Assembly: GCF_900090235.1 (NCBI RefSeq)
Contig: NZ_LT607750.1
Location: forward strand, 5,013,001-5,077,000
Length of the DNA stretch: 64,000 nt
From: Micromonospora echinaurantiaca
Lineage (GTDB): Bacteria; Actinomycetota; Actinomycetes; Mycobacteriales; Micromonosporaceae
Direction of reading: 5' to 3'
In this document: positions 1 to 11,705 of the stretch, one piece after another
Layout: every line of letters starts with the position of its first letter
How positions within the stretch are numbered: position 1 is the first letter of the stretch
Program-made: the position numbers and the translations under genes
The notes under the pieces: model-generated
Told to the model about the DNA's origin: nothing
Databases searched by the model: none
Seen by the model: only the letters and a program-made list of their open reading frames with translations

Positions 1-502
1 TGCCGGCGCGGTTGTAGTCGACCAGCGACTCGGTCGCGCCGTGGATCCGGCCGGTGGCGCCGCCGACGTGCAGCGTCTTGCCGGTGTCCTCCTCCAGGTG
101 CACCCGCTCGATGCCGATCCGCACCAGCTCGCCGTTCACCTCGACGTCCAGGTAGCCGTCGACGCAGAGCGGCTCGTCGTACTGGCTGATCTGGAAGTTC
201 TTCGGCATGTCCGGGTAGAAGTAGTTCTTCCGGGCGAACCGGCACCACTCGGCGATGGAGCAGTTCAGCGCCAGGCCGATCCGGATGGTCGCCTCGATCG
301 CCGCCTTGTTGGCCACCGGCAGCGAGCCGGGCAGGCCCAGGCAGACCGGGCAGACCCGGGTGTTCGGCGCGCCGCCGAAGTCGGTCGGGCAGCCGCAGAA
401 CATCTTGGTGTTCGTGCCCAGCTCGACGTGGGTCTCCAGGCCGATCACCGGCTCATAACGCTCGACAACCTCGTCGTACGACGGCAGGACGATCGTGCTC
501 AT
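1..502 (-). CDS. gatB: Aspartyl/glutamyl-tRNA amidotransferase subunit B, 5' part
   Basis: This is the first ~167 residues of GatB; the rest lies left of the window. GatB binds misacylated Glu-tRNA(Gln) or Asp-tRNA(Asn) and, with GatC and GatA, converts it to the amidated form. The visible sequence opens [28 protein letters not shown] and carries the family's N-terminal features: GLETHVEL, a Cys cluster from CGCP through CPVCLGLPG, and the [18 protein letters not shown] stretch. The ATG at 502 fits the family start. Its partners gatA and gatC are about 3.9 kb upstream on the same strand, separated by an ABC transporter and a two-component system, so it probably has its own promoter in 503-677. 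Confidence 0.95.
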   Translation of the reverse strand, partial: MSTIVLPSYDEVVERYEPVIGLETHVELGTNTKMFCGCPTDFGGAPNTRVCPVCLGLPGSLPVANKAAIEATIRIGLALNCSIAEWCRFARKNYFYPDMPKNFQISQYDEPLCVDGYLDVEVNGELVRIGIERVHLEEDTGKTLHVGGATGRIHGATESLVDYNRAG

Positions 503-677
503 CGGTACTCCAGCTCTCGACACCCGGACAGACCCGACCAAGCCTAGTGGCTGGTCCGGCCCGACCTCGCGCGGGATTGTCCGACGCCCGGAATATCGCG
601 TATCACCGGCTCGGGCACGAAGTGGGCTGGCGGTGCGGCGACGATCGCGCGGGGCGCGCCCGCCCACCCGGTGGCGC

Positions 678-1445
678 TCACGCGTCGCGTCGATTCAGCA
701 CCAGGTAGCCGCCGACGAGGGCGGCGGCGGCCCAGAGCGCGAGGATGCCCAGTCCGGCCCAGGGGCCGTACGCGCGGGCCCAGCGCGGATCGTCCGGCGG
801 CCCGGCCAGGTGCATGATCACCCAGCCGGCCTGGTCCGGCAGGAACTGCGTCACGGTCTTCAGCTTCGGGATGTTGCCGAGCCCCTGCCCACCGAGGAAG
901 AGCAGCGGGATCAGGATCCCGAGCGACAGCGCCGAACTGCGCAGCATCGTCGCCACCCCCATGGCGAACACACAGATCAGCGTCAGATAGAGCCACGCGC
1001 CGACGATCGCCTGCGGCACCCCGTCCGCGCCGAGGGTCGTACCGCGCGGGCCGAGCGCCGCCTGCGCCACGACGAAGGTGGCCAGCACGGTGACCAGCGA
1101 GACGCCCGCGACCAGCAGCGCGCCGGCGAGCACCTTGCCGCCGTAGAACACGCCCCGGCGGGGTACCGCCGCCAGCGACGTGCGGATCGTGCCGGAGCCG
1201 TACTCAGCGCCGACCACGAGCACCGCGAACGCCACCAGCGCGAGTTGGCCGAGGGTGAGGCTGTAGAACGTGGCGAAGAGCGGGTCGAAGTATGCCGATC
1301 CGGTGGGCGAAGGCTTGCGGAAGCTGAGCCCGAACAGGGCGGCGAGGCCGACGCAGAGGGTGAAGCCCAGCAGGAGAAGCCAGCCGGTCGACCGGACAGT
1401 CCGTATCTTGGTCCATTCGGAGGTGAGGACTGCCCCGGCGCTCAT
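678..1445 (-). CDS. ABC-2 type transporter permease
   Basis: A 255-residue polytopic membrane protein starting [28 protein letters not shown], the usual N-terminus of actinobacterial ABC-2 exporter permeases (SEWTKIRT followed by a first membrane helix). About six hydrophobic segments are visible. It overlaps the upstream ATPase gene by 4 bp, so the two are co-translated and should form one exporter. The substrate cannot be read from the sequence. Homologues with this layout, next to a DesK/NarL-type two-component system, often serve drug or antimicrobial peptide resistance; that role is inference. Confidence 0.88.
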   Translation of the reverse strand: MSAGAVLTSEWTKIRTVRSTGWLLLLGFTLCVGLAALFGLSFRKPSPTGSAYFDPLFATFYSLTLGQLALVAFAVLVVGAEYGSGTIRTSLAAVPRRGVFYGGKVLAGALLVAGVSLVTVLATFVVAQAALGPRGTTLGADGVPQAIVGAWLYLTLICVFAMGVATMLRSSALSLGILIPLLFLGGQGLGNIPKLKTVTQFLPDQAGWVIMHLAGPPDDPRWARAYGPWAGLGILALWAAAALVGGYLVLNRRDA

Positions 1446-2356
1446 CGCTGCCCTCCGACGGCCCGGTACTCGACGGTGTCCTCGGTGAGCCTCATGAACG
1501 CCTCCTCCAGCGTGGCCGACTGGGTGCTGACCTCGTGGACGGTCAGACCGTGCGCCGCCGCCAACTCGCCAATTTCCGGGGCTTGCGCCCCGTGTGTCTC
1601 CAACGCGCCGTCCGCCGCCTGCCGAACCCCGATGCCGGCCGCCGTCAGCGCGTCACGCATCCGCTCCGGCTCCGGCGTACGGATCCGGACGTACGAGTGG
1701 GCGTAGGCCTCGATGAAGCCACCAACGGTGGTGTCGGCGAGCAGCCGACCACGGCCGATCACGATCAGGCGTTCCGCGGTGAGCGCCATCTCGCTCATCA
1801 GGTGGCTGGAGACGAAGACCGTGCGTCCCTCGGCGGCCAGCCCTTTCATCAGGTTCCGGATCCACCGCACGCCCTCCGGGTCCAACCCGTTGACCGGCTC
1901 GTCGAACAGCAGCACCGGCGGGTCGCCGAGCAGCGCCGCGGCGATGCCGAGCCGCTGACCCATGCCGAGCGAGAAGCCCTTGACCCGTTTCCTCGCCACG
2001 TCGGCCAGACCGACCAGCTCCAGGACCTCCCGGACCCGGGCCGTCGGAATCCGGTTGCTCTGCGCCAGCCACAGCAGGTGGTGGTACGCGCTGCGGCCGG
2101 GGTGCACCGCCCCGGCTTCCAACAGGGCGCCGACCTGGCGTAGTGGTCCGGGCAGCAGCCGGTAGCGCGAGCCGTTGATCAGCACCTGACCGCCGGAGGG
2201 CCGTTCAAGATCGAGCATCATCCGCATCGTGGTCGACTTCCCGGCGCCGTTCGGTCCGAGGAAGCCCGTCACCTGCCCGGGCCGCACGGTGAAGGTGAGG
2301 CCGTCCACGGCGACCGTGCCCCCGTACCGCTTGCTGAGATTGCGCACTTCGATCAC
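1442..2356 (-). CDS. ABC transporter ATP-binding protein
   Basis: Nucleotide-binding subunit of the exporter with the permease at 678. Walker A is GFLGPNGAGKST, the signature region reads GFSLGMGQRLGIAAALL, Walker B is PPVLLFDEPVNGLDPEG, and the H-loop is SSHLMSEM. I chose the GTG at 2356 (VIEVRNLSKRYGG, the canonical start of the family, 304 aa). A -10-like TAGCCT lies 7 nt ahead of it on this strand with no Shine-Dalgarno, which suggests a leaderless message. The frame is open to a GTG at 2422, giving a 326-aa alternative. The gene is divergent from the histidine kinase at 2459. Confidence 0.87.
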   Translation of the reverse strand: MIEVRNLSKRYGGTVAVDGLTFTVRPGQVTGFLGPNGAGKSTTMRMMLDLERPSGGQVLINGSRYRLLPGPLRQVGALLEAGAVHPGRSAYHHLLWLAQSNRIPTARVREVLELVGLADVARKRVKGFSLGMGQRLGIAAALLGDPPVLLFDEPVNGLDPEGVRWIRNLMKGLAAEGRTVFVSSHLMSEMALTAERLIVIGRGRLLADTTVGGFIEAYAHSYVRIRTPEPERMRDALTAAGIGVRQAADGALETHGAQAPEIGELAAAHGLTVHEVSTQSATLEEAFMRLTEDTVEYRAVGGQR

Positions 2357-2363
2357 CGGAACC

Positions 2364-2369
2364 AGGCTA
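2364..2369 (-). promoter_or_regulatory. -10 element, leaderless start of the ABC ATPase
   Basis: Reads TAGCCT on the minus strand, 7 nt before GTG 2356, with no Shine-Dalgarno between. This is the TANNNT-then-start layout of actinobacterial leaderless genes. Confidence 0.45.
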
Positions 2370-2458
2370 GGGACCGGGCGGAACGGCGACAGTCCTCGAA
2401 GGTCCTCGGTCTCCGTCACCAAAGTTGACCCGGCGTCGCGCGCTATAGCCTGCTAGTC

Positions 2459-3679
2459 GTGGCCAAGTATCTTCTCGCCGCCATCGTGGCCGCGGTGGAC
2501 ACCCTGCTCCTGATGGCCGCCCACTCCGATGGCCTGCCCCCGGCGGCCATCGCGGGATACGCGCTGGCCGTCGTGCTGGTGATCGCCCTGCGGTACCGGA
2601 GCCCCGCGGCCTCGTTCGTGGCCGCGCTGGCCCTGGCCACGCTGACCGGTGGCACGTACGTCCTGCTGCTCTGGGCCGCCTACCAGGCCGGGCGGGCGGT
2701 CTTCTCCGCGACCGGCACCGCCGTGACCGTGGGCGCGGCGGTCGGCGGTCTCGGTGCCCAGGTCGTGGCCGCCCGGGACGCGCACGGAATCGCCCCCGTC
2801 GTCGCCACGTTCGTCGTGTTCGTCGCGCTGCCGCTGCTGGTCGGCAGGTACCTGGCGCAGCACGAGCGGCTGGTGTCGGCGCTCGACCGGAGCAACCGGC
2901 AGCTCCGCCGGGAACAGGAGATCCTCGCCGAGCGGGAACGGCTCGACGAACGGCTGCGGATCGCCCGGGACATGCACGATTCGCTCGGTCGCCGGCTCAG
3001 TCTCGTGTCGGTCCAGGCCGCCGCGCTGGAGGTGGCGGAGCTGCCACCGCGGCAGCAGCAGGAGGTCCGCCAGTTGGCGACCGCGACGCGCACGGCGATG
3101 GTCGAGTTGTACGAGCTGGTGGGGGCGCTCCGCGAACGGGACGAGGCACCCGCCGGGTCGACGGGGGTGCCGGCGATCGGCCGGCTGGTGGCCGAGTTCC
3201 AGGCGGCCGGGGTGCCGGTGACGCTGCACGAACACGGCGAGGCGCTGCCGCTGTCGACCACGGCCGAGCAGGCGGCGTACCGGGTCGTCGAGGAGGGGCT
3301 GACCAACGCCGTCAAGCACGCCCCGGGTCAGCCGGTCACTGTCGACGTCGGCTGGGAGGACGACGCGCTGCTGCTCACCGTCGTCAATCCGCTGGCCGAT
3401 CCGCCGACCCCACGCAAGGGCGTCGGGTCGGGCCACGGCCTGACCGGGTTGAGCGAGCGGCTTCTCCCGGCCGGCGGGTTCCTGGATCACCGCTTGGCCG
3501 AGGGGTCGTTCCGGCTCTGCGCGATGCTGCCCTGCCTACCGTCCGGCGTCGCGGAACAGCCCGCCGACGACGACCACCCGCTCACGGTCGGACGTTTCCG
3601 TATGGTCGCTGTCGGGTTCGCCGCCGCGGTGCTGATGTTCGTGTTCCTCCCCGCGAGCATCCTCACGGGGGTGGGCTGA
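2459..3679 (+). CDS. Sensor histidine kinase, NarX/DesK type (HisKA_3)
   Basis: A 406-residue kinase. Four or five membrane helices fill residues 1-130, followed by a charged coiled linker. The dimerisation/phosphoacceptor motif is IARDMHDSLGRRLS with the phosphorylated His near 173. A HATPase_c domain follows (VEEGLTNAVKHAPG about 280, GSGHGLTGLSERL about 325). Unusually, an extra hydrophobic helix (about 380-402) follows the ATPase domain at the C-terminus. The GTG start sits 7 nt after a TAGCCT -10-like element, with TTGACC further upstream. The response regulator gene begins on the next base after the stop, so the pair is one operon and probably controls the divergent ABC exporter. Confidence 0.9.
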   Translation: MAKYLLAAIVAAVDTLLLMAAHSDGLPPAAIAGYALAVVLVIALRYRSPAASFVAALALATLTGGTYVLLLWAAYQAGRAVFSATGTAVTVGAAVGGLGAQVVAARDAHGIAPVVATFVVFVALPLLVGRYLAQHERLVSALDRSNRQLRREQEILAERERLDERLRIARDMHDSLGRRLSLVSVQAAALEVAELPPRQQQEVRQLATATRTAMVELYELVGALRERDEAPAGSTGVPAIGRLVAEFQAAGVPVTLHEHGEALPLSTTAEQAAYRVVEEGLTNAVKHAPGQPVTVDVGWEDDALLLTVVNPLADPPTPRKGVGSGHGLTGLSERLLPAGGFLDHRLAEGSFRLCAMLPCLPSGVAEQPADDDHPLTVGRFRMVAVGFAAAVLMFVFLPASILTGVG

Positions 3680-4327
3680 GTGATCAGAGTGCTGGTCGCC
3701 GACGACGAACCGCTGATCCGGGCCGGCATCCGCACCGTGCTGGAGTCGGCGCCCGACATCACGGTCCTCGCCGAGGCGGAGAACGGCCGGACAGCCGTGG
3801 CGGAGGCCGTCCGGCACTGCGTGGACGTCGCGCTGATCGACCTCAAGATGCCGGTGCTGGACGGGCTGGGCGCGATCGAGGAACTCCGTCGGCAGGCGCC
3901 GGAGCTGCGGGTGGTGGTGCTGACGTCCTTCGGCGCGGAACCGAACGTGCTGCACGCCCTCCAGCACCGCGCGGCGGGATTCGTGCTCAAGAACTGCACC
4001 CCCGACGAGCTGGTCCGGGCGGTCCGGGCAGCGTACGTCGGCGACGCCTGGCTCTCCCCCGCCGTGACCCGCCTGGTGCTGGCCATGGTCACGCCGGTGA
4101 CCGCCCGACGCCGGCAGGATGCCGGCGAACGGCTGCGCGCGTTGACGTCCCGCGAGCGGGAGGTCGTCGGGCTGGTGGCCGAGGGCCTGCCCAACGCCGA
4201 GATCGGCCGGCGGCTGCACATGAGCGAGACGACCATCAAGACCTATGTCAGCCGGATCCTCACCAAGCTGGACTGTGCGAACCGCGTCCAGGCGGCCCTG
4301 CTGGTCCGCGACACCGAGGGCCGGTAG
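3680..4327 (+). CDS. Response regulator, NarL/FixJ family
   Basis: A 215-residue two-domain regulator. The receiver domain starts MIRVLVADDEPLIRAG; the phosphorylated Asp is residue 54 in ALIDLKMPVLDG, with the conserved Lys in FVLKN near 108. A LuxR-type helix-turn-helix closes the protein (LTSREREVVGLVAEGLPNAEIGRRLHMSETTIKTYVSRILTKL). The GTG start is directly after the kinase TGA, so translation is coupled. The likely cognate sensor is the kinase at 2459 and the likely target the divergent ABC operon; both are inferred from position. Confidence 0.93.
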   Translation: MIRVLVADDEPLIRAGIRTVLESAPDITVLAEAENGRTAVAEAVRHCVDVALIDLKMPVLDGLGAIEELRRQAPELRVVVLTSFGAEPNVLHALQHRAAGFVLKNCTPDELVRAVRAAYVGDAWLSPAVTRLVLAMVTPVTARRRQDAGERLRALTSREREVVGLVAEGLPNAEIGRRLHMSETTIKTYVSRILTKLDCANRVQAALLVRDTEGR

Positions 4328-4345
4328 GTGGCAGACCGGCCGCGC

Positions 4346-4384
4346 GGTGCCGGCCGGGACCCGGTCGGGATCCGGGCCGGCACC
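4346..4384. terminator. Hairpin between convergent genes
   Basis: Perfect 10-bp arms (GGTGCCGGCC and GGCCGGCACC) with a 19-nt loop that has its own short pairing. It sits between the response regulator stop (4327) and the gatA stop (4401) and can serve both strands. Confidence 0.55.
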
Positions 4385-4400
4385 ATGCGAACGACGCCGG

Positions 4401-5876
4401 CTACAGTGCCGGTGGGGTGAACGTGCCGACGGCGCTCTCCAGCGCGGCGGCGACCCGGTACATCCGGTCGTCGGCCATCGTCGGGGCCATGACCTGCAGG
4501 CCGACCGGCAGCCCGTCGGAAAGCCCGCACGGCACCGAGATGCCCGGGCCGCCGTACAGGTTGGTCGGGATGGTGAACAGGTCCGCCAGGTACATCTGGT
4601 ACGGGTCGGAGGTGCGCGCCCCGATCGGGAACGCCACGAACGGGGTGGTCGGCGAGATCAGCGCGTCCACCTGCTCGAACGCGGCGGTGAAGTCGCGGGT
4701 GATCAGGGTGCGGACCTTCTGCGCCTGCCCGTAGTAGGCGTCGTAGTAGCCCGACGAGAGCGCGTACGTGCCGATCATGATGCGGCGCTTGACCTCGGGG
4801 CCGAAGCCGGCCTCCCGGGTCAGCGACATGACTTCCTCCAGCGACCGGTTGCCGTCGTCGCCGACCCGCAGGCCGAACCGGACGCCGTCGAACCGGGCCA
4901 GGTTGGAGGAGCACTCGCTCGGCGCGATCAGGTAGTACGCCGGCAGGGCGTACTTGAAGTTCGGGCAGGACACCTCGACGATCTCGGCGCCCAGCTTGGT
5001 GAGCGTGTCGACCGACTCGCGGAACGCGGCCATCACGCCCGGCTCGGCGCCCTCGCCGACGAACTCGCTGACGATGCCGAGCTTCACCCCGGTCAGGTCA
5101 CCGGTCGCGCCGCGCTTCGCGGCGGCCACCACGTCCGGCACCGGCTGCGGGATGGAGGTGGAGTCGGCCGGGTCGTGCCCGCCGATCACCTCGTGCAGCA
5201 ACGCCGCGTCCAGCACCGTACGGGCGCACGGGCCGGGGGTGTCCAGCGAGGAGGAGAACGCCACCAGGCCGTAGCGGGAGGTGCCGCCGTAGGTCGGCTT
5301 CGCGCCGACGGTGCCGGTGACCGCGCCGGGCTGGCGGATCGAGCCACCGGTGTCCGAGCCGATCGCCAGCGGCGCCTCGTACGCGGCCAGCGCCGCGGCG
5401 CTGCCGCCGCCGGAGCCGCCCGGGATCCGGTTCAGGTCCCACGGGTTGTGGGTCGGGCCGTACGCGGAGTACTCCGTGGAGGAGCCCATCGCGAACTCGT
5501 CCATGTTGGTCTTGCCGAGCATCACCGTGCCGGCCGCACGCAGCCGCCGCACGATCGTCGAGTCGTACGGCGGGCGCCAGCCCTCCAGGATCTTCGAGCC
5601 GACGGTGGTCGGCACGCCCTTGGTGGTGAGCACGTCCTTGACCGCGACCGGCACCCCGGCCAGCGGGCCGAGCCGCTCACCGGCGGCCCGCCGCTCGTCC
5701 ACGTCGCGGGCCGCGGCCAGCGCGCCCTCGGCATCGACGTGCAGGAAGGCGTGCACCCGGTCGTCGACGGCCGCGATCCGGTCCAGGTGGGCCTGGGTGA
5801 CCTCGACGGCGGAGGTCTCGCCCGCGGCCACCAGCCCGGCGATCTCCGTCGCGGTCAGCTTGGTCAGGTCGGTCAT
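4401..5876 (-). CDS. gatA: Glutamyl-tRNA(Gln) amidotransferase subunit A
   Basis: A 491-residue amidase-signature protein, the glutaminase subunit of GatCAB, which releases ammonia for GatB. The catalytic Lys is in [11 protein letters not shown] (about residue 78), and the Ser-cisSer pair is in [13 protein letters not shown] and [12 protein letters not shown]. Length matches the family. It overlaps gatC by 4 bp (ATGA), so the two are translationally coupled. gatB is not next in line: about 3.9 kb of unrelated genes separates them. Confidence 0.96.
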   Translation of the reverse strand: MTDLTKLTATEIAGLVAAGETSAVEVTQAHLDRIAAVDDRVHAFLHVDAEGALAAARDVDERRAAGERLGPLAGVPVAVKDVLTTKGVPTTVGSKILEGWRPPYDSTIVRRLRAAGTVMLGKTNMDEFAMGSSTEYSAYGPTHNPWDLNRIPGGSGGGSAAALAAYEAPLAIGSDTGGSIRQPGAVTGTVGAKPTYGGTSRYGLVAFSSSLDTPGPCARTVLDAALLHEVIGGHDPADSTSIPQPVPDVVAAAKRGATGDLTGVKLGIVSEFVGEGAEPGVMAAFRESVDTLTKLGAEIVEVSCPNFKYALPAYYLIAPSECSSNLARFDGVRFGLRVGDDGNRSLEEVMSLTREAGFGPEVKRRIMIGTYALSSGYYDAYYGQAQKVRTLITRDFTAAFEQVDALISPTTPFVAFPIGARTSDPYQMYLADLFTIPTNLYGGPGISVPCGLSDGLPVGLQVMAPTMADDRMYRVAAALESAVGTFTPPAL

Positions 5877-6178
5877 GACGCCACATCCTCATCCAGGATC
5901 CGCGGTACGCGGAACCGCTGCTCCTCGGCGTCGGGCGCGCCCGACAGCGCCTCCTCGGGGGTCAGGCACGGCGTCACCACGTCCTCGCGCAGGACGTTGG
6001 TCAGCGGCACCGAGTGCGAGGTCGGCGGGATGTCCGCGGCGGCGACCTCGCCGACCTGGGCGACCGCCTGGAGGATCACGTCGAGCTGGCCGGCGAAGGT
6101 GTCCAGCTCCTCCTCCGTGACGGCGAGCCGCGACAGTCGCGCCAGGTGCGCGACCTCCTCGCGGGAGATGGCGGCCAT
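5873..6178 (-). CDS. gatC: Glutamyl-tRNA(Gln) amidotransferase subunit C
   Basis: The small GatC subunit that wraps and stabilises GatA and GatB. I start it at the ATG giving [28 protein letters not shown] (101 aa), which matches the family's usual 95-100 residues. An in-frame start at 6229 would add 17 residues without family support. The C-terminal part ([28 protein letters not shown]) is typical. It leads the gatCA operon. Confidence 0.95.
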   Translation of the reverse strand: MAAISREEVAHLARLSRLAVTEEELDTFAGQLDVILQAVAQVGEVAAADIPPTSHSVPLTNVLREDVVTPCLTPEEALSGAPDAEEQRFRVPRILDEDVAS

Positions 6179-6355
6179 CAGTGCCCCCTTCGTGACTGTG
6201 CTGCTTCCTCCGGGCGGTGTGCCGACCACGCGACGTACAGCGTGACGCGCGGTGACCGGAGCGAGTCTATTGTTCCGCCCCGGCGCCGCGCCCCCGACTC
6301 CCCCTCCCCGCGCCGCGCGCCGTCCGGCGACCGGCTTCCGCCCGGGCGGGCCGGG

Positions 6356-9163
6356 TCAGCGGGTCGGCCGGCGCGGCAGGTCGTTGTCCGGGCCGCCGAG
6401 CGGCCGGACCGGGCGGTACCGGGCCAACCAGCCGACCAGTTCCTCGGCCGGCATCGGGCGGGCGTAGAACCAGCCCTGGGCGGCGTCACAGCCGGCCGCG
6501 TGCAGCATCCGCCAGGTCCGCTCGTCCTCCACGCCCTCGGCGACCACCCGCAGCCCGAGCGCCCCGGCCAGCTCGATCATCGAGCGGACGATCGCCGCGT
6601 CGTCGGCGTCCTCGGCCATCCCGAGGACGAAGGACCGGTCGACCTTCACCTCGGACAACGGCAGCCGGCGCAAATGTTGCAGCGACGAGTAGCCGGTGCC
6701 GAAGTCGTCCAGCGCGATACCCACCCCGATCCGGTGCAGCCGGGCGATGGTGGCCAGCACCCGGCGCGGGTCGGCCATCAGCGCCCCCTCGGTGATCTCC
6801 AGTTGCAGCCGCTGCGGCGGTACGCCGTACCGGGCGAGCCGGTCGGCGATCTGGTCGGCGATCTCCCCGGTGTGCAGGTCCCGGACGCTGACGTTCACCG
6901 CCGCCCGCAGCCCGATGCCGGCCGCCGACCACTTCGCGAGCTGTTCCACCACGTCGTCGACCACCCGCCGGGTGAGCAGGCGCATCACCGCACTCTGCTC
7001 GGCGACCCGGATCAACTCCTCCGGGTCGACCATGCCCCGCCGTGGGTGCCGCCAACGCAGCAACGCCTCGACGCCGACCACCTCGCCGGTGGCGATGGCG
7101 ATCTGCGGCTGGTAGTACATGGTGATCTCGCCCGCTTCGGCGGCCGGCGCGGCGGGGTGGGCGGCCGGCAGGGCGTCGCCGTCCCGGCCGGGCAGGGACG
7201 CCACGCCGCCGGGCTGCACCCCACCGGCGGCGAAACCAGCCGGCTCGGCGTGGAGAACCTCGGCCGGCTCGCCCACCGGCGGCGGTCGCTCGGGCTCCGC
7301 CGCGCGCCGCCGGTCCACCGTGGGGGTGGCGGACGCCCGCCGCCGGATCGGGTCGGCGCCGGTGAGGATCCGGGCGATCAGCTCGTCGTCCTGGTGGGCC
7401 GGGTCGGGCCGCTGCCGCCGGCTCCGGGTCCACCACCGGCGATCGGGACGTCCCTCCGCTGACCGGCGCGAACGCCGCCCGCCCCCGGTCGCCCCCGCCC
7501 CGCTCGGCACCGCCGCTCCGCCCGGCCCGGTCGTCGCCGCGCCGTTCGGGACCGCCGCGCCGCCGGGCTGGGCGGTCGGGACATCGCGCCACACCGGCTC
7601 CCCGCCCGGCCCGGCCGGTTCCGCGCCACTCGGCGCCGCCTCCGCGCGCGACCGGGCATTCGCCGCACCGTTCGGCACCGGCTCCCCGCCGGGCACGGCG
7701 GTCGGGGCGCCGTTGCGCACCGCCTCCGCGGCGGGCAGCGGCGACGTGGGCAGGGTGGCGCCGTCGCCGCCGCGGGCGCCGCTCGGCCCGACGGGCCGCT
7801 CGACAGCCAGCGGCCCGGTGCCGGCCGAGCCGCCGCTCGACGGCCCGCCGATGGCCGGGCCGGACTCCAGCACCCGGCGCAGGTCGGCGAGGAGCCCGAG
7901 CCGCTCGGCGGAGTTGTGGTCGGACTCGGCGGCGTAGACCGCGACCGTGTCGTTGCGGTGCTTGGCGTCGTACATCGCCACGTCGGCGTGGCGCATCAGG
8001 GTGGCGAAGTCCTCGCCGTGCTCGGGGAAGAGGGCGATGCCGATCGACCCGCCGACGTCCAGCGGGAGCCCGTCCAGCGACACCGGCTCGGCCAGCACCC
8101 GTACCACCCGGTCGGCCAGCTCGCGCGCCTGCCCGACGTCGGTGAGCCCGGTCATCACGATGGCGAACTCGTCACCGCCGAGCCGTGCCACCATGTCCGG
8201 CTCGTCGACCACGGTGGTCAGCCGGGCGCTCACCTCGACCAGCAGCCGATCCCCCACCGCGTGACCGAGGGCGTCGTTGACGTTCTTGAACCGGTCCAGG
8301 TCGATCAGCAGCAGCGCCAGGTGCGCCTCCGGCTCGCCGCGCGCCGCCCGCTCGGCGTGCAGGTGCACCTGCTCGCCCACCTCGGCCAGCAGGGCCTTGC
8401 GGTTGGGCAGCCCGGTGAGCGGGTCGAGGGAGGCCACCTGCTGCTGCTCGACGGTGAGCCGGGCCATCCGGTACACGGCGAAGAGCGGCACCAGCACCAG
8501 CGGGATCAGCGCCGCGCTGGCCCGCGCCGCCGCCACCAGCACCGGCGCCAGCAGCAGCAACGAGCCGGTGGACAGCAACTCGAACGGCAGGCCCTGCCGG
8601 GCCGACGGCCACCAACGGTCGCCGAATCGCAGCCGTACGGCCGCGCTGACCAGGCCGTAGTTGACCGCGAACCAGGCCACCGTGGCACCGCCGACGGCCG
8701 CCACGTCGGCCCAACCCAGCCGGTGGCCGTCGAAGATGCCGTCCGGGCCGAGCCGGGTGATGCCGTACGCGGCGGCCAGCGCGCAGGCGTACTGGCCGGC
8801 GTTGAACGCGGTACGCCAGGCGGCGTGTCCCATCCGCCACCCGGAGACCACCACCGCCACGGCCTGCACCGCGACCGCCGGACCCAGCCCCCAACCGAGC
8901 AGGATGGCGAAGGTGAAGCAGGTCGACGGGAAGACCGCGGAGGACTGCCGTCGCCCCGGCGGGACGAACGGGCGGGCGTCGCAGCCGATCGCGAGCACCG
9001 CCATCGTCCAGAACGCCGCCGGCAGCCGGGCCAGCTGCTCGGGAAGCGCGGCCAACGACGGTGCCGAGACCAGTACGGCGACGGCGAGCACCGCGGCCAC
9101 GAAGGCGGAGAACGGTCCGGTGCGTCCAGGTGGGACGGAGTTGCGCGGATCGGCGGTCTCCAT
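6356..9163 (-). CDS. Membrane-bound GGDEF/EAL cyclic-di-GMP enzyme with split EAL domain
   Basis: A ~935-residue protein. Residues ~20-235 form a MASE-like block of about six membrane helices. The diguanylate cyclase domain (~240-415) keeps an intact GGDEF motif (RLGGDEFAIVM, ~330), but the product-inhibition I-site Arg is Asp (DEPD instead of RxxD). The EAL phosphodiesterase domain (~680-930) has EALLRWRHP, NVSVRDL, DDFGTGYSSL and KVDRSFV, so it looks active. Between the first EAL helix (LLADLRRVLESG, ~425-436) and its first strand (ITMYYQPQ, ~681) lies a ~245-residue Gly/Pro/Ala-rich insert with quasi-repeats of the type PGGAAVPNGA. The ATG at 9163 is preceded by GGGAGG; the GTG one codon earlier is too close to it. 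Confidence 0.9.
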   Translation of the reverse strand: METADPRNSVPPGRTGPFSAFVAAVLAVAVLVSAPSLAALPEQLARLPAAFWTMAVLAIGCDARPFVPPGRRQSSAVFPSTCFTFAILLGWGLGPAVAVQAVAVVVSGWRMGHAAWRTAFNAGQYACALAAAYGITRLGPDGIFDGHRLGWADVAAVGGATVAWFAVNYGLVSAAVRLRFGDRWWPSARQGLPFELLSTGSLLLLAPVLVAAARASAALIPLVLVPLFAVYRMARLTVEQQQVASLDPLTGLPNRKALLAEVGEQVHLHAERAARGEPEAHLALLLIDLDRFKNVNDALGHAVGDRLLVEVSARLTTVVDEPDMVARLGGDEFAIVMTGLTDVGQARELADRVVRVLAEPVSLDGLPLDVGGSIGIALFPEHGEDFATLMRHADVAMYDAKHRNDTVAVYAAESDHNSAERLGLLADLRRVLESGPAIGGPSSGGSAGTGPLAVERPVGPSGARGGDGATLPTSPLPAAEAVRNGAPTAVPGGEPVPNGAANARSRAEAAPSGAEPAGPGGEPVWRDVPTAQPGGAAVPNGAATTGPGGAAVPSGAGATGGGRRSRRSAEGRPDRRWWTRSRRQRPDPAHQDDELIARILTGADPIRRRASATPTVDRRRAAEPERPPPVGEPAEVLHAEPAGFAAGGVQPGGVASLPGRDGDALPAAHPAAPAAEAGEITMYYQPQIAIATGEVVGVEALLRWRHPRRGMVDPEELIRVAEQSAVMRLLTRRVVDDVVEQLAKWSAAGIGLRAAVNVSVRDLHTGEIADQIADRLARYGVPPQRLQLEITEGALMADPRRVLATIARLHRIGVGIALDDFGTGYSSLQHLRRLPLSEVKVDRSFVLGMAEDADDAAIVRSMIELAGALGLRVVAEGVEDERTWRMLHAAGCDAAQGWFYARPMPAEELVGWLARYRPVRPLGGPDNDLPRRPTR

Positions 9164-9346
9164 CACACCTCCCGGGACGCCGTGGCGCGTTCACGCGCCG
9201 TGCACCAATGAAACGCCCTCGGTGCCGGGTTCCCCGGTATGACAGTCACGAATCGGTCGTAGTCGTAATTAAGTTGGTATACGCGGCCAGGTGCCCGCAA
9301 GATCCCCATCCGACCCGTTCGAACCGGGTGGCGGATCGAGTGGCAG

Positions 9347-11548
<2,202 letters not shown>

Positions 11549-11705
11549 TCACGCTACCCCCGCACGGTATCCGGAAGGTGAGACAGTCCGCCGCCCACCC
11601 GCCGTGGCCCGGGCTTTCGGCGGGGCCGGCCGCGCCGTGCGAGGATCGCGCACGGCGGACCCTACGACCGCCGTGCGACGACACCGGCGAGTGACGGGGG
11701 TACGG

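Noticed and set aside
9167..9346. Relatively AT-rich 180-bp gap between ligA and the GGDEF/EAL gene as an RNA gene or operator
   Set aside because: I found no convincing hairpin, palindrome or promoter pair in it beyond the ribosome site of the GGDEF/EAL gene.
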